Positions 52,587-62,110 are shown, counted from the first letter of the stretch. The stretch is 64,000 nt of DNA from Fusicatenibacter saccharivorans (GCF_027667425.1 NZ_JAQEGR010000009.1:62001-126000); one strand, 5' to 3'. Notes: generated by a model not told the origin, from the sequence alone. Translations and numbers: made by a program.

Positions 52587-53186
52587 ATGAAAGTTTTTGG
52601 AATTACAGGCGGCGTTGGCGCCGGAAAAAGCGAAGTGCTCACGTACCTTGGACAGAATTATGATGCAACGGTGATCCAGGCGGACGAGGCAGGTTACCTT
52701 GTGATGCTGCCGGGCGGCGAATGCTATGGAGAGATTGTGAAGCTGTTCGGCAGACAGATCACCACAGAGACCGGCGAACTTGACCGGAAACGGATTGCTG
52801 AGATCGTTTTTCAGGACGAAGAAAAGTTAAAAGCCCTGAATGCGATCATTCATCCGGCGGTAAAACGGTATATCAAAAAAGCCATTGCAGCCGCGGAAAA
52901 AGCAGGGACGGAATACGTCTTTGTGGAGGCCGCACTCTTAATCGAAGAAAAATATGATGAAATTTGTGATGAACTGTGGTATATTTATGCGGATGAAGAA
53001 GTCCGGAAGGAGCGATTGATCGAAGGACGCGGCTATTCCGAGAAGAAAGTTCGCGAAATCATGGCAAATCAGCTTTCCGAGGATGAATTCAGCAGCCACT
53101 GCGATTTTGAAATCGACAACAGCGGCGATTTTGAGGAAACAAAAAAACAGTTAGACCATAGGATGAAAAGATATGAAACTTTGTAG
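52587..53186 (+). CDS. coaE: Dephospho-CoA kinase
   Basis: A 199-residue P-loop kinase for the last step of coenzyme A synthesis. The start MKVFGITGGVGAGKSEVL holds Walker A; the QADEAGYLVM, IHPAVKRYI and VFVEAALLIEE segments form the CoA-binding and lid regions typical of CoaE. GCGAAAGGAT lies before the ATG. It sits 34 bases after polA, a common Firmicute order, and overlaps the next gene by 14 bases. Confidence 0.95.
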   Translation: MKVFGITGGVGAGKSEVLTYLGQNYDATVIQADEAGYLVMLPGGECYGEIVKLFGRQITTETGELDRKRIAEIVFQDEEKLKALNAIIHPAVKRYIKKAIAAAEKAGTEYVFVEAALLIEEKYDEICDELWYIYADEEVRKERLIEGRGYSEKKVREIMANQLSEDEFSSHCDFEIDNSGDFEETKKQLDHRMKRYETL

Positions 53187-53970
53187 TATTGCAAGTGGTT
53201 CGAGCGGAAACTGCATTTTCGCGGGAAGCGAGACCACAAGCCTTCTGATCGATGCGGGCATCAGCGGAAAGCGCGTGGAGGCGGGACTGGCTGTTCTCGA
53301 CCGCAGCGCGAAGGAGCTGGACGGCATTCTCGTGACACATGAGCATTCCGATCATATCCAGGGCCTTGGCGTGCTGGCGCGCCGGTACGGTATTCCGATT
53401 TACGCAACGGATGGAACAATTCAGGCGATGCAGCAGACGAAGAGCCTTGGAAAGTTTCCGGAGGGGATTTTCCACACGATTCACGCGGATGACACGTTTA
53501 CGCTGGGTGATATCGCCGTACATCCGTTTACGATCTCCCACGATGCGGCAGAGCCGGTCGGCTACCGCATGGAATCCGGCGGGAAATCGATTGCGATCGC
53601 GACGGACCTTGGTGTCTACAGCGATTACACGGTTCAGAATCTGACCGGGCTGGATGCCGTTTTGTTGGAGGCAAATCACGACGAGAACATGCTTGCGGTC
53701 GGACCGTACCCGTATCCGTTAAAACAACGGATCGCCGGGGCGAAAGGCCATTTATCGAACCTGGCGGCAGGCCATCTCCTCTGCGAGATTCTGCACGACA
53801 ATCTGCAGGAAGTGCTGCTCGGCCATCTGAGCAAGGAAAATAATTATGAGGCACTGGCCTTTGAAACCGTGGCCTGCGAGGTCACAACGGGTGATAATCC
53901 GTATCACTCGGGTGATTTTCATCTCGCTGTCGCTAAAAGAAGCGAAGTATCACCGTTAATTGAGGTTTAA
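53173..53970 (+). CDS. MBL-fold metallohydrolase (WalJ/YycJ-like)
   Basis: A 265-residue metallo-beta-lactamase-fold protein. It opens MKLCSIASGSSGNCIFAGS with the family SGSSGN motif; the metal site is in VTHEHSDHIQGLGVLARR, and further ligands lie in FTISHDAAEP and LGHLSKENN. It resembles the single-strand-processing nuclease WalJ/YycJ. It overlaps coaE. About 100 bases of spacer with no clear promoter follow. Confidence 0.88.
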   Translation: MKLCSIASGSSGNCIFAGSETTSLLIDAGISGKRVEAGLAVLDRSAKELDGILVTHEHSDHIQGLGVLARRYGIPIYATDGTIQAMQQTKSLGKFPEGIFHTIHADDTFTLGDIAVHPFTISHDAAEPVGYRMESGGKSIAIATDLGVYSDYTVQNLTGLDAVLLEANHDENMLAVGPYPYPLKQRIAGAKGHLSNLAAGHLLCEILHDNLQEVLLGHLSKENNYEALAFETVACEVTTGDNPYHSGDFHLAVAKRSEVSPLIEV

Positions 53971-54067
53971 ATATACATTTTTAGCTACATACCATGTTTT
54001 TCGCAAGGCCGCCATTACCGGTTTTTCCGGGGCTTTGACATAAAACCAGAAAAAGGAGAATGGAAAC

Positions 54068-54340
54068 ATGAAGAAGACAATTATCACTGTCGTAGGCAAG
54101 GACACCGTGGGCATTATCGCAAAGGTATGTAATTATCTGGCAGAGAACCAGGTAAACATCGAAGACATTTCTCAGACGATTGTGCAGGGATATTTCAACA
54201 TGATGATGGTAACGGACGTCTCCAAGAGCGAGAAATCCAACGCAGAGCTTGCAAAAGATCTGGAGGAGCTTGGAAGTTCCATCGGCGTTGTCATCCGCTG
54301 CCAGCATGAAGATATTTTCAATATGATGCATCGTATCTAA
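54068..54340 (+). CDS. ACT domain protein (UPF0237 type)
   Basis: A 90-residue single ACT domain. It begins MKKTIITVVGKDTVGIIAKV with the GKDTVGI ligand-loop motif, followed by NQVNIEDISQTIVQGYFNMM. It resembles the GcvR-like small ACT proteins. It is followed after 19 bases by the UPF0210 gene, a pairing conserved in many Firmicutes and streptococci, which suggests a ligand-sensing partner of that protein. AAAAGGAGAA precedes the ATG. Confidence 0.92.
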   Translation: MKKTIITVVGKDTVGIIAKVCNYLAENQVNIEDISQTIVQGYFNMMMVTDVSKSEKSNAELAKDLEELGSSIGVVIRCQHEDIFNMMHRI

Positions 54341-54359
54341 AGCGAAGGAGAAAAACGAC

Positions 54360-55724
54360 ATGATAAATCTGTTTGAAGTAAAGGAAACGAACGAGATGAT
54401 CGAAAAAGAGAATCTGGACGTTCGTACCATTACCCTTGGAATCAGTCTTATGGACTGTATCGACTCCAATCTTGACAAGCTGAACCGCAAAATCTACGAC
54501 AAAATCACGACGACTGCCAGAAATCTGGTTTCCGTAGGTGAGGAGATCGAGGGCGAGTTCGGTATTCCGATTGTAAACAAGAGAATTTCCGTTACCCCGA
54601 TTGCCTTAGTCGGCGCAGCAGCCTGCAGAACGCCGGAGGATTTCGTGACGATTGCACAGACTCTGGACCGTGCGGCAAAAGAAGTCGGCGTCAATTTCCT
54701 CGGCGGCTATTCCGCTCTGGTAAGCAAAGGTATGACGACAGCAGATGAGCTTCTGATCCGTTCTATCCCGCAGGCACTGGCTGTTACGGATTTTGTCTGC
54801 AGCTCCATCAACCTTGGCTCCACCAAAACCGGTATCAACATGGATGCTGTCAAACTGATGGGTGAGATCATCAAGAAGACGGCGGAGGCAAGCAAAGAGA
54901 ACAATTGCCTTGGATGCGCAAAACTCGTTGTTTTCTGCAATGCACCGGACGACAACCCGTTCATGGCAGGCGCTTTCCACGGCGTAACCGAGGCGGATGC
55001 CATCATCAATGTCGGCGTTTCCGGCCCTGGTGTTGTCAAACATGCTCTGGAAAAAGTACGCGGCGAGAACTTTGAGGTACTCTGCGAGACGATCAAGAAG
55101 ACCGCATTTAAGGTAACGCGTGTCGGCCAGCTCGTTGCACAGGAGGCTTCCAAGCGGCTGAACATTCCGTTTGGTATCATTGACCTTTCCCTGGCACCGA
55201 CTCCGGCGATCGGAGATTCCGTTGCGGATATCCTTGAGGAGATCGGCCTCGAGCACGCAGGTGCACCGGGAACGACGGCGGCGCTGGCACTTCTGAACGA
55301 TCAGGTGAAAAAGGGCGGTGTTATGGCATCTTCCTATGTCGGCGGTCTCTCCGGCGCATTCATCCCGGTTTCTGAGGACCAGGGTATGATCAACGCAGTC
55401 AACGACGGTGCGTTGACCATCGAGAAGCTGGAAGCTATGACTTGTGTCTGCTCTGTAGGCCTTGACATGATCGCCATCCCGGGAGACACGAAAGCATCGA
55501 CCATCTCCGGAATCATCGCAGATGAGCTTGCCATCGGTATGGTCAACCAGAAAACAACGGCAGTCCGCCTGATTCCGGTCATCGGAAAAGGCGTGGGCGA
55601 GACCGTAGAATTTGGCGGCCTCCTCGGCTATGCACCGATCATGCCGGTCAACAACTTCTCCTGCGAGGCATTCGTCAACAGAACAGGAAGAATCCCGGCA
55701 CCGATTCATTCGTTTAAAAACTAA
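54360..55724 (+). CDS. PFL family protein (DUF711/UPF0210)
   Basis: A 454-residue protein of the DUF711 family. Signature stretches include MIEKENLDVRTITLGISLMD near the start, ISVTPIALVGAA, GCAKLVVFCNAPDDNPFMAG and a C-terminal VGLDMIAIPGDTKASTISGI. The biochemical function is not established; a pyruvate-formate-lyase-like fold gives the family its name. It is cotranscribed with the ACT protein upstream, and a strong terminator follows. Confidence 0.93.
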   Translation: MINLFEVKETNEMIEKENLDVRTITLGISLMDCIDSNLDKLNRKIYDKITTTARNLVSVGEEIEGEFGIPIVNKRISVTPIALVGAAACRTPEDFVTIAQTLDRAAKEVGVNFLGGYSALVSKGMTTADELLIRSIPQALAVTDFVCSSINLGSTKTGINMDAVKLMGEIIKKTAEASKENNCLGCAKLVVFCNAPDDNPFMAGAFHGVTEADAIINVGVSGPGVVKHALEKVRGENFEVLCETIKKTAFKVTRVGQLVAQEASKRLNIPFGIIDLSLAPTPAIGDSVADILEEIGLEHAGAPGTTAALALLNDQVKKGGVMASSYVGGLSGAFIPVSEDQGMINAVNDGALTIEKLEAMTCVCSVGLDMIAIPGDTKASTISGIIADELAIGMVNQKTTAVRLIPVIGKGVGETVEFGGLLGYAPIMPVNNFSCEAFVNRTGRIPAPIHSFKN

Positions 55725-55738
55725 AGAGAAAGCTGAAA

Positions 55739-55785
55739 AGCCGGCAGTGATCCTGAATGGAAAGGATCGCTGCCGGCTTTTTTTA
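55739..55785 (+). terminator. Rho-independent terminator after the UPF0210 gene
   Basis: AGCCGGCAGTGATCC pairs with GGATCGCTGCCGGCT (one mismatch), followed by TTTTTT. Confidence 0.94.
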
Positions 55786-55888
55786 CTATCTGCGCAAATA
55801 AAAATAGTAATTTTAAGGAATGTATAGTATGATATATTACATATTGATAATTTTACTTGCAACCCATAAAAAGTGTAAGAAAAAATGA

Positions 55889-56138
55889 ATTATTACGGGG
55901 AACTTCAGCGGTAGCAGCCGTTGTTCTAGCAATACCTCTGCGGATGTGGATGTGAAGGCCGCCATAGAAAACACAAAGTATTATTTGAACAAAAACGGCA
56001 AAATGCAGACTGGCTGGCAGAAGATCGGTGGAAAATGGTATTACATGGATAAGAACGGAGCGCTGCAGGAATCTAAATGGATCAGCGGAATTTATTATGT
56101 AAAAGTCGATGGGCAGTCCGTTCGTCTGATGAAAGACC
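55889..56138 (+). pseudogene. Fragment of a cell-wall-binding-repeat (choline-binding type) protein
   Basis: The open frame has no usable start codon. It contains a Ser-rich linker, then YYLNKNGKMQTGWQKIGGKW and YYMDKNGALQESKWI, two units of the CW_binding repeat with aromatic and GW signatures. Full proteins of this type are secreted enzymes or adhesins that bind teichoic acid or polysaccharide. Both ends are lost; the right side runs directly into a decayed IS66 sequence, which probably caused the truncation. Confidence 0.75.
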
Positions 56139-56600
56139 GGAAAGCTTTCCTTCCTCCCGGTAAATCGCACGGATCGGGTTCATGATGAGGTACAAAACAG
56201 ACTGTTTCCTCAGATCTTTCGGTATGACCTCCAGTGCCTCATGGAACTTGCGCCTGTAATGTACCCAGCACCCTGCGATCTTCAGATCTCCAAAATATGA
56301 TGTTCCTCAACTTCGACTTTTCAGGCACAAAGCGGTAACATCTGGATATGGCATCTGGAAGCTGTTTTCATTCTTTTTGCCGATCTGTTTTTTTCTTTTT
56401 GGCTGCTCTTATTGGACAGCACGATCTGTTCCATCATCAGCTGCATCTTATCATTGCGGGTCTGTGTCTGTTTTGTCAGTTCCTCCATCTGATCCTGAAG
56501 ACAGAGAAACAGAAGAAAATATATCTGCCGAAAGTCCATTTCCGTTTTTGATACACATCACTGGAACTTTGGGCACAGTTGCTGTTCTTTTTTTGCCTTT
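56139..56600 (-). mobile_element. Decayed, internally deleted IS66 remnant
   Basis: On the minus strand the pieces follow IS66 gene order. The TnpA end VPVMCIKNGNGLSADIFSS is near 56510-56570. A TnpC N-terminal piece DQMEELTKQTQTRNDKMQLM is near 56420-56490. CYRFVPEKSKLRNII is near 56300-56340. The TnpC core GCWVHYRRKFHEALEVIPK with IYREEGKLS is at 56139-56290. The corresponding stretches of the intact copy at 15943-18811 are recognisably similar but not identical. TnpB and most of TnpC are missing and frames are broken. No terminal repeats were recognised. Confidence 0.85.
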
Positions 56601-56624
56601 TAACGCTAAAAGGTAATGTTTTTC

Positions 56625-56653
56625 TTGTGTGCAGTAAAGTGTTAGAGTATAAT
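56625..56653 (+). promoter_or_regulatory. Promoter of the hybrid kinase gene
   Basis: TTGTGT (56625-56630) and an exact TATAAT (56648-56653) are 17 bases apart, at the outer edge of the IS66 remnant. A hairpin ATCCTGC/GCAGGAT (56688-56705) lies in the leader. Confidence 0.6.
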
Positions 56654-56769
56654 AAAACCAGTTTTTTTGCATAAGTTTAAGCGGAGAATCCTGCCGTAGC
56701 AGGATCCTTTCTTACGGTGTTATTTCACAGACGTAACCATAATAGTTTTACTGCAGGGGGGGATAGAAA

Positions 56770-58944
56770 ATGAAAACAAAAGAGATTCAGGAACTCTATC
56801 AAATAAAATTACATAGTATGGACACGATCCTGCATCAGATATCGCTTATGGATCAGGTGGAAAATGAGCAGGAGCTGTCAGAAATTATTCACTCTTTGTT
56901 GCAGGCGATTGGAAACTATACAGGGGCAGACCGGGTATATGTTTTTGACTGGGAAACCGATCAGAAGGACAGTCTGAGCAATACATTTGAATGGTGTGCC
57001 GATGGAGTGGCACCAGAGATAGATAACCTTCAGGCAATCCCGGTCAGTTCGATGCCGAACTGGGTGAAACGATTTGAAAACAAGGAAGTAATCGTGATTC
57101 ATGATCTGGAAGCGACAAAAAATTCTGAACCGGAAGAATATGAATTGTTAAAAACACAGGAAATATGTTCCTTGATTGCGGTGCCGATTTATGCCAATCA
57201 TCAGATGAATGGATTCATCGGGGTAGATAATCCTGATTTGAGGCAGAATGAGATTTCCATTACACTGCTGTCTGATGTTGGCGGACATCTTGGATGTGTG
57301 AGGGAAAATCTGAAAAGTACGGTACTGTTGAAAAAGGCTCTTGATGAGGCGACAAAGAGGTCAGAGATTATTGCCGCAATTGCTACGTTGTATGTAACAA
57401 TCGTACAAGCCAATGTTAAAGAGCGGACATATGAGCTTTTGAAAGGCCATGACCTTGTGCAAAAAATCCTTGGACAAAAGGGGAAAATTGATGATGTTAT
57501 GGAAAGACTTCCAACAGCATTTGCCGCCCAGGAAGAGAGAAAAAAATACCGGGAGTTTCTTGACTTTGATACATTGACAGAGAGACTTCGTAATACGAAT
57601 TTTGTTTCGATTGAATTTATGGGAGTAAACGGAGAATGGCGGCTGGCCAGATTTATTGTAAAGAGCAGAGATGCACATGGAAACGCTGTGGATGTGCTTT
57701 ATGTCGTACGAGATATTACGGAAGAAAAATCACGGGAACTCATGTATCAGAAACAGCTTAAGGAAAGCATGGAAGATGCTCATCGCGCGAATCTTTCAAA
57801 AACAGCCTTTCTCCGGCGTATGAGCCACGATATCCGTACACCGCTAAACGGAATCGTGGGGATGATCCATATCGCTGAAAAATATAACAATGATGTGGTC
57901 AAGTTAAGGGAATGCAGGAAGAAGGTACTTCAGTCCGCCGATTATCTGCAAAATCTGATCAACAATGTCCTGGATATCAGCAAACTGGAATCCGGTTCCC
58001 TTGTGTTGGAACATAAATCCTTTGATCTGGCAGAACTGTTAAGGAATAATCTGACGGTTGTTGCAATGAGTGCTTATGAGAATGGTGTAAGATTTGAAGG
58101 CGGCGTGGAAGCAAGCACAATCCGCCACAGATATTTGATTGGAAGTCCGGTACATCTGAGCAGGGTTTTAATGAATCTTTCTTCCAACGCGATTAAATAC
58201 AATCATTTTCATGGAACAGTGAATGTTCATTGCGAAGAATTATCGGATGATGGGAATATAGCTGTTTTTCAGTTTGTATGTTCAGATACCGGTCTTGGTA
58301 TGAGTGAAGAATTTCAAAAACATGCGTTTGATGCTTTTGCGCAGGAAGGCAAACAGTCAACTACAACATTCAGTGGCTCCGGTCTGGGACTTTCGATTGT
58401 CAAAGATATTGTTGAACGGATGGGTGGAACGATAGAACTGGAAAGCGAAGAAAATGTAGGAAGCACGTTTACGGTTACGGTTCCATTTGAAATAGATTAT
58501 TTGGCTGAAAATAATGATTCACAGAAGGACAGCTACTCACAGGACAGGGATCTGTCAGGAAAACGGGTGCTTCTTGTTGAAGATAATGTCATTAATATGG
58601 AGATAGCCCATGAAATCCTGGGGGAGGAGCATCTGAACATTACAGAAGCGAAAAACGGAAAAGAGGCACTTGAAATATTTCAGAATTCCAGGTTGGATGA
58701 GTATGATGTCATCATCATGGATGTGATGATGCCGGTCATGGATGGGCTGGAAGCAACAAAAGCAATTCGTATGCTGGAACGTGAAGATGCCAAAAAGATT
58801 CCAATCATTGCCATGACGGCAAATGCTTTTGAGGAAGATCGGAAAGCATGTCTGGAGGCCGGGATGAATGAACATATTGGAAAGCCGATTGATATTCCGC
58901 GATTAAAAAGAGCGATCACAAAACTGCTGACAAAAAAGGGGTAG
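56770..58944 (+). CDS. Hybrid sensor histidine kinase (GAF, HisKA, HATPase, receiver)
   Basis: A 724-residue soluble hybrid kinase. A GAF domain covers about 20-175 (IGNYTGADRVYVFDWE, LIAVPIYANHQMNGFIGVD), and a PAS-like region leads to YVVRDITEEK. HisKA has the phosphoacceptor His 353 in FLRRMSHDIRTPLNG, and HATPase shows NLSSNAIKYN and GSGLGLSIVKDIVERMGG. The receiver has Asp 651 in IIMDVMMPVMDG and KPID. No membrane segment is evident, so it senses a cytoplasmic signal. The ribosome site includes seven G (56756-56762). The downstream gene is a broken relative. Confidence 0.93.
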   Translation: MKTKEIQELYQIKLHSMDTILHQISLMDQVENEQELSEIIHSLLQAIGNYTGADRVYVFDWETDQKDSLSNTFEWCADGVAPEIDNLQAIPVSSMPNWVKRFENKEVIVIHDLEATKNSEPEEYELLKTQEICSLIAVPIYANHQMNGFIGVDNPDLRQNEISITLLSDVGGHLGCVRENLKSTVLLKKALDEATKRSEIIAAIATLYVTIVQANVKERTYELLKGHDLVQKILGQKGKIDDVMERLPTAFAAQEERKKYREFLDFDTLTERLRNTNFVSIEFMGVNGEWRLARFIVKSRDAHGNAVDVLYVVRDITEEKSRELMYQKQLKESMEDAHRANLSKTAFLRRMSHDIRTPLNGIVGMIHIAEKYNNDVVKLRECRKKVLQSADYLQNLINNVLDISKLESGSLVLEHKSFDLAELLRNNLTVVAMSAYENGVRFEGGVEASTIRHRYLIGSPVHLSRVLMNLSSNAIKYNHFHGTVNVHCEELSDDGNIAVFQFVCSDTGLGMSEEFQKHAFDAFAQEGKQSTTTFSGSGLGLSIVKDIVERMGGTIELESEENVGSTFTVTVPFEIDYLAENNDSQKDSYSQDRDLSGKRVLLVEDNVINMEIAHEILGEEHLNITEAKNGKEALEIFQNSRLDEYDVIIMDVMMPVMDGLEATKAIRMLEREDAKKIPIIAMTANAFEEDRKACLEAGMNEHIGKPIDIPRLKRAITKLLTKKG

Positions 58945-58968
58945 TAAACGCAAAAACATAATCATTCA

Positions 58969-60269
58969 TTGAAATTAAGAAAAACTATAGTAATTTTATT
59001 AGGACTTTTGATATTTAGCAGTCACCCTGGCAGGGTGCAAAAACACAGATAACACGAAAGAAGAAACCGAAAAGCCTGTTATTACCCTCGGCAGCGACAG
59101 CTATCCACCATACAATTATCTGAATGAGGATGGTGTACCGACAGGAATTGATGTAGAACTGGCTACGGAAGCATTCAAAAGAATGGGATAACAGGTGAAG
59201 GTTGTCCAGATCAACTGGGAGGAGAAAAAAGAACTGGTGGAGAGCAGCGAGATTGATTGTATCATGGGCTGTTTTTTCTATGGAAGGACGTCTTGACGAT
59301 TACCGCTGTCCAGTCCACAACCAAACCGGAAAGCATCTTTCTGAACCGGACGGATGAGAGGATCCCAAAGCTGGGAAATCTGATCATCCTGGGACACCGG
59401 GAGCTGATCTATACGTTTCTGGGAAAAGGATATGTAGATGCGGTTGCTGCACACGAGGAATCTATCGTTCAGTATAGGAAGGATTATGATGCAAGCTTCC
59501 GTATCCTGGAAGAGCCTCTGATGATCACCGGAATAGGCGTTGCTTTTGCAAAAGAGGATGACAGGGGAATCTGTGAGCAGATGGGCCAGACACAGGAAGA
59601 GATGCGTCTGGATGGCACATCCCTGAAAATCATTGAAAAATACCTGGATGATCCCCAGAAGTATCTGGAGGTGGAGAAAAACGGATCCAGCTGCTCGGCG
59701 GTCTGATAGGAATCTGTGTAGCTGTAGTCTCTCTGTTTTATTTCTTCCACGCAGAAAAAGCAGAAGCAGAGAAAAGAATGGTGGAGATTGTAAACTATGT
59801 GAAAGTGCAGTGTTCCACTACACCCATTATAATGAATCTTCGGAATCCAAAAGTCTCCTCCGTGCCATTGAAAGTGCCAGACAAATGAGTACAAATATTA
59901 AAATGGAAACAGAAAACGGCGGGCAGCTAAGAGAGGATTTCCTGAAAGAAAAAAGGTGCCGACGTGACAAAAACATGGGATGGTCAGGAAGCTGTTGAAC
60001 TGTTCAGAAATAGTGAACCTGGTGAATTTGATGTCATTCTTATGGACATTATGATGCCGGTCATGAATGGTTATGAAGCTACAAAGATGATTAGGTCTCT
60101 GGACAGAGAGGATGCAAAGAAAATACCGATCATTGCAATGACAGCAAATGCGTTCACGGAGGACAGAATAAGGGCAAAAGAAGCAGGGATGAATGAACAT
60201 GTTGCTAAGCCTGTTGATGTGGAATTACTGATGAAAGTAATTTATAGCGGGAGTGCTATGAAGCATTAA
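58969..60269 (+). pseudogene. Solute-binding-protein-type hybrid sensor kinase, kinase core deleted
   Basis: Pieces in three frames keep the order of a hybrid kinase with an SBP_bac_3 sensor. There is a lipoprotein-like start AVTLAGCKNTDNTKEE; a sensor GSDSYPPYNYLNEDGVPTGI ended by TAA in the context MG-stop-QVKVVQINWEE; after a T-run shift, a C-terminal sensor lobe (DAVAAHEESIVQYRKD) at 59257-59706; and a membrane segment GGLIGICVAVVSLFYFF. The sequence TYTHYNESSESKSLLRAIES then jumps directly to a receiver (59964-60269) with DVILMDIMMPVMNG and AKPVD. The histidine-kinase and ATPase domains are absent. The receiver frame itself is undamaged. Confidence 0.8.
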
Positions 60270-60299
60270 TAGTACATGAGAAAACAAGGAGGAATTCAG

Positions 60300-60640
60300 T
60301 TGTTGGAGAAAGCGGTTCAGGCTGCAATATATGAAAAAGCTCTTAAAAATCATTATATAGAAATCCTGTACATTGATTTTGAAGATACTCATGCGTTATG
60401 CATCTGGCAATATAGATGATCTTAATCGGATAAAACAGCAGATGACGATGGAAGCAATCACACAGGGAACAGCAGAACACATCATGCATCATGTTATGAT
60501 CAATTTTATACTGAATGGTGAGATGCGTTTCATGCAGTTTGACTTTACAAGAGAAAGTGCAGATACAAAAAATGTTTTCCTGTTTGTGGAGGACTATACA
60601 GTTCCACAGCAGCAGATGATGCTGCTGCTGGAAAAAAGCT
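60300..60640 (+). pseudogene. Remnant of a PAS-like sensory protein
   Basis: A strong ribosome site (AAGGAGG) precedes TTG 60300. Its frame reads LLEKAVQAAIYEKALKNHYI then IEILYIDFEDTHALCIWQYR and stops. A second frame continues from about 60390 with ASGNIDDLNRIKQQMTME and FILNGEMRFMQFDFTRESAD, then VFLFVEDYT. This resembles the PAS-like segment ending VxDI in sensor kinases and cyclases. A frameshift and loss of the 3-prime end make it a pseudogene. The family assignment is tentative. Confidence 0.55.
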
Positions 60641-60667
60641 GGTTCTATAACAGAACCAGCTTTTTTG
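60632..60667. terminator. Bidirectional terminator between the PAS remnant and tmcAL
   Basis: AGCTGGTTC and GAACCAGCT flank TATAACA, with an A-run on the left and a T-run on the right. The TAG stop of the minus-strand tmcAL gene lies in the loop, so the hairpin overlaps its coding end. Confidence 0.9.
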
Positions 60668-61895
60668 TGTATTCATGGACGAACTGTGTCCCTGTTTTGT
60701 GAGAACGGACAGTCTCGTAAAAAAGAGAGGCCTGTATATCGCTCTCAAAGGCGGCAAGTGCATCGCCGGTAAGAAGCCGCGGGGCGTCGGCTGCCTTGGC
60801 AATGAGCGGCAGAGAAGAACGTCTTCTAATCTCTTTTAACAATGCACCGGCACTTTTTCGGAAACCGAGAACACGGTTATAGCCGGCCGGGTACAATGTT
60901 TTCTGGTTCAGAAGCAGATGCATCAGGGCACGGCTGATGCGGGTGTAGGTCATCTCTTTTGTTTTGAGCTGCAGGGCGAACTCCGAGAATGAGGAGCATG
61001 CGTGGCGCTGGCGGAGGATGCGGTTGGCAAGATCCGGCGAAAGATCAAGATAAGAGGAAAGGGATTCCTTCGTTTCTGTGAGGAGCCGCGCGGCGAGGAG
61101 CAGGCTGAAATCATCGCTGGAAAGCAGGCCGTGTGCGGTGACGGCGTCCTGGAAAGCGGGATAGACTGCTTCCGGCATGCAGGAGGCGAGCGCGGACAGT
61201 TCCGGATCCTTATGCGGATTGGAAAAAAGAAGATTCCGCATTGCTGTAGCAGAAGGGAGTGCCTGTGTGAAAAGCGCTCCTTCGTGGTAGCCGCTGCCCT
61301 CCCGGCGGATCGTTACCGGCCGAATGCGGCTTTGTGACAGCAGAAGTGCCTGGACATATTCAATGCCTAAAATATTGTTTGGTTCTTTTAAAAAGGTATC
61401 AAGTTCTTCTTTTGAAAGCGAAGAGAAGGAAGCGCTGTCAGAAAAATAAGCGGAAAGTGCCTGTGCGCGCGCCGTCGGGAAGGAAAGTCCGTTCCGAAGC
61501 AGACCGGAGAGCAGCTCGCGGTATTCCTCCGGCTCGTGGAGCAGAACATCAGCGAGTTCCAGAAACGGCGCCGTGTCTCCATATTCACTGCCAAAGCAGA
61601 GAAAATCGACGCAGCCAAGCGCAGTAAGAAGCGATACCGCCCCGCGTGCGAAATGCTGTGCACTGCCGAGTGCAAAGTGACACGGAAGCTGTAAGATAAG
61701 GTCCGCGCCGCCAAGAAGCGCCAGCTCCGCACGGTCATGTTGGTCAAGAATCGCAGGTGCGCCGCGCTGGACGAAATCGCCGCTCATAATCACGACAAGA
61801 TAGTCCGCCCCGGTCAGTTCCCTGGCTTTTGCCAGCTGATAAGCATGGCCGTTATGAAAAGGATTATATTCTGCAATGACTGCGGTAATGGTCAT
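60645..61895 (-). CDS. tmcAL: tRNA(Met) cytidine acetate ligase
   Basis: A 416-residue nucleotidyltransferase-fold protein. The start at 61895 is chosen for GAAAGAAGG upstream; the frame is open to 61934 without a site. The N-terminus MTITAVIAEYNPFHNGHAYQ with the HXGH-type motif (HNGH), MSGDFVQRGAPAILDQHDRA and GSAQHFARGAV are hallmarks of TmcAL (YlbM). It uses acetate and ATP to modify the anticodon wobble cytidine of elongator tRNA-Met. It is a lone gene, divergent from pta. Confidence 0.93.
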   Translation of the reverse strand: MTITAVIAEYNPFHNGHAYQLAKARELTGADYLVVIMSGDFVQRGAPAILDQHDRAELALLGGADLILQLPCHFALGSAQHFARGAVSLLTALGCVDFLCFGSEYGDTAPFLELADVLLHEPEEYRELLSGLLRNGLSFPTARAQALSAYFSDSASFSSLSKEELDTFLKEPNNILGIEYVQALLLSQSRIRPVTIRREGSGYHEGALFTQALPSATAMRNLLFSNPHKDPELSALASCMPEAVYPAFQDAVTAHGLLSSDDFSLLLAARLLTETKESLSSYLDLSPDLANRILRQRHACSSFSEFALQLKTKEMTYTRISRALMHLLLNQKTLYPAGYNRVLGFRKSAGALLKEIRRRSSLPLIAKAADAPRLLTGDALAAFESDIQASLFYETVRSHKTGTQFVHEYTKKLVLL

Positions 61896-62041
61896 AAAAC
61901 GTACCTTCTTTCGAAAAAAATAGCACGATTCCAAACAGAGAGGAACCGCGGATCACATAGCCCTATCGTAACAAAAACAGAAAAGGAATGCAAGAATTCC
62001 TCCGTTTTGGATTTTTTGTCCAGTTGTTTTGAATTTTATAC

Positions 62042-62070
62042 TTGCGAAAGGGCAAAAAGCGTACTACAAT
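62042..62070 (+). promoter_or_regulatory. Promoter of pta
   Basis: TTGCGA (62042-62047) and TACAAT (62065-62070) are 17 bases apart, 41 bases before the start codon. Confidence 0.72.
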
Positions 62071-62110
62071 GAGAATATCGAGTAAATTTATCGAAAGGAG
62101 TCAAAAGATC

